In this document: piece after piece, positions 63,303-64,000 of the stretch
Position numbering within the stretch: the first letter of the stretch is position 1
Layout of the letters: the number at the start of each line of letters is the position of its first letter
NCBI GenBank assembly: GCA_903896015.1
Contig: CAITWF010000030.1
Location: 1-64,000 of the forward strand
Direction: 5' to 3'
Length of the DNA: 64,000 nucleotides
Source of the DNA: an uncultured Opitutia bacterium
GTDB taxonomy: Bacteria; Verrucomicrobiota; Verrucomicrobiia; Opitutales; Opitutaceae
The notes under the pieces: generated by a model
Seen by the model: only the letters and a program-made list of their open reading frames with translations
Databases searched by the model: none
Told to the model about the DNA's origin: nothing
Translations under genes and position numbers: made by a program

Positions 63303-64000
63303 GCGGGACGGAAGGTCAGCGCCGCGAGCGGTTCGCGCGGGAGGAGAAACGCGCGGCCCGTCGTGACGAGCCAATCGAGATAAACAAAATCCTCCTCGGT
63401 GTTGAGATCGACCGCCTCGATTTTTGACACGGGGAAAAAGTGCGGCCGCGCGCCGATGCGGCAGCGGTATTTCAGGATCGACGCACGCGTAATGCCGTAG
63501 AGCGCGGTCGTCTCCTCCTCGATCGGCACGAGATCCTGGCTGCGCGGCAGCATGTTCGGCTGATAGCTGATTGGCAGGCCAGAGCGCCAAAAGAAACCCT
63601 TGTGCGCGATCGTCGTGAGCACGGAGTCGTGCGTGCCGGACTCAAGAAGTGCGCTCACGGCGCCGCGGATGCTTTCGATTTTCAGAAGTGGCGCGGTGAC
63701 GAAGAGCTGGAAATAAAAATCATACGTCGGCTCGATCTCGGCGTGGTGGATGAGGAGGTCGTTGCCGTTGGCGGTCGCTTGCGCGAGTTCGGGCTTCCGT
63801 GCGATTGGCGTGGCGCCTTCGCGGCGCGCGAAGTCGGCGACTTCGTCGCTGTTGGTGTCGACGAACACGGTGGAGAAACAGCCGCTCGCGATCGCCTTCG
63901 TGACGATCGCCTGGTAGAGGGGCAGGCCGCCGACGAGACGGAAATTTTTCCCGGGGACGCGTTCACTGTTCTGCTTAACGGGGATGAAACAGGCGGTTTT
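63290..64000 (-). CDS. CMP-nonulosonate cytidylyltransferase (NeuA/PseF-like), 5' end outside window
   Basis: At least 236 residues, continuing past the right edge. The conserved nucleotide-binding start is visible in frame at the window end: FIPVKQNSERVPGKNFRLVG GLPLYQAIV-type sequence, followed by VFVDTNSDEVADFA, QLFVTAPLLKIESIRGAVSA, and the C-terminal VSKIEAVDLNTEEDFVYLDW. This family activates sialic acid-like sugars with CTP. Coupled to the DUF115 gene, it likely supplies the activated sugar for flagellin glycosylation. Only a few N-terminal residues should be missing. Confidence 0.85.
   Translation of the reverse strand, partial: KTACFIPVKQNSERVPGKNFRLVGGLPLYQAIVTKAIASGCFSTVFVDTNSDEVADFARREGATPIARKPELAQATANGNDLLIHHAEIEPTYDFYFQLFVTAPLLKIESIRGAVSALLESGTHDSVLTTIAHKGFFWRSGLPISYQPNMLPRSQDLVPIEEETTALYGITRASILKYRCRIGARPHFFPVSKIEAVDLNTEEDFVYLDWLVTTGRAFLLPREPLAALTFRPACAA

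Noticed and set aside
1-64000. CRISPR array, rRNA operon, complete tRNA or prophage
   Set aside because: No regularly spaced repeats, no rRNA segments, no cloverleaf other than the 3' tRNA-Ser fragment, and no phage structural genes were seen.

Overview
The window looks like a chromosome piece from an Opitutaceae-type member of Verrucomicrobiota. The clues are high GC, weak or absent Shine-Dalgarno sites, TonB receptors with the 'VVELSPFSV'-style plug entry, a DUF6797/cytochrome c protein, GH106 and GH78 alpha-L-rhamnosidases, and a flagellar/chemotaxis repertoire. This is inference from protein content; there is no rRNA or complete tRNA to settle it. The product is described throughout from sequence alone, with no database search.

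Left flank (1-4022): accessory DNA. A multi-gene insertion element (two DDE-type genes, two small HTH genes, a canonical -1 frameshift heptamer and an RBS-masking hairpin) has cut a TonB receptor gene. A RelB/DinJ-like toxin-antitoxin pair follows. The block ends exactly at a 23-bp copy of a tRNA-Ser 3' end, which reads as the distal att site of an integrated island. Chromosomal genes resume 3 bp later.

4026-15851: a carbohydrate/sugar-acid locus. An aldehyde dehydrogenase is divergent from a LacI-family regulator. A perfect 14-bp palindrome lies between the regulator and a tight six-gene run: TonB receptor, RraA-type aldolase, FG-GAP/VCBS protein, sialidase-fold protein, DHDPS-family lyase and MFS anion symporter.

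15852-25781: mixed genes and decay. There are relics of DUF6250, NTF2-like, DUF6640 and TetR genes, a YdeI-like protein, a secreted DUF6797/cytochrome c protein, HtpG and a GH106 rhamnosidase. The DUF6640 gene is broken by a 61-bp palindrome-rich insert whose empty site can be reconstructed.

25766-33652: a complete Liv-type ABC transporter operon that carries four tandem paralogous substrate-binding proteins ahead of one permease/ATPase set.

33822-47200: housekeeping and hydrolytic genes: LptF/G permease, carboxylesterase, SDR, ThpR, a TIGR02466-like oxygenase, a Gdx/SugE guanidinium exporter, Tam, a POT peptide transporter, and a divergent pair of PL10 pectate lyase and GH78 rhamnosidase (pectin/rhamnogalacturonan use together with the GH106).

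47249-64000: signalling and motility. A CheY-like regulator, four HDOD genes (one with a 1-nt frameshift), a FlgN-like/TPR/Pro-rich translationally coupled trio, a hybrid histidine kinase, two chemoreceptors flanking a stand-alone periplasmic sensor protein, an OprP-like porin behind a hairpin-rich leader, and a DUF115 motility-accessory gene overlapping a CMP-sugar cytidylyltransferase (flagellin glycosylation type) that runs off the right edge.
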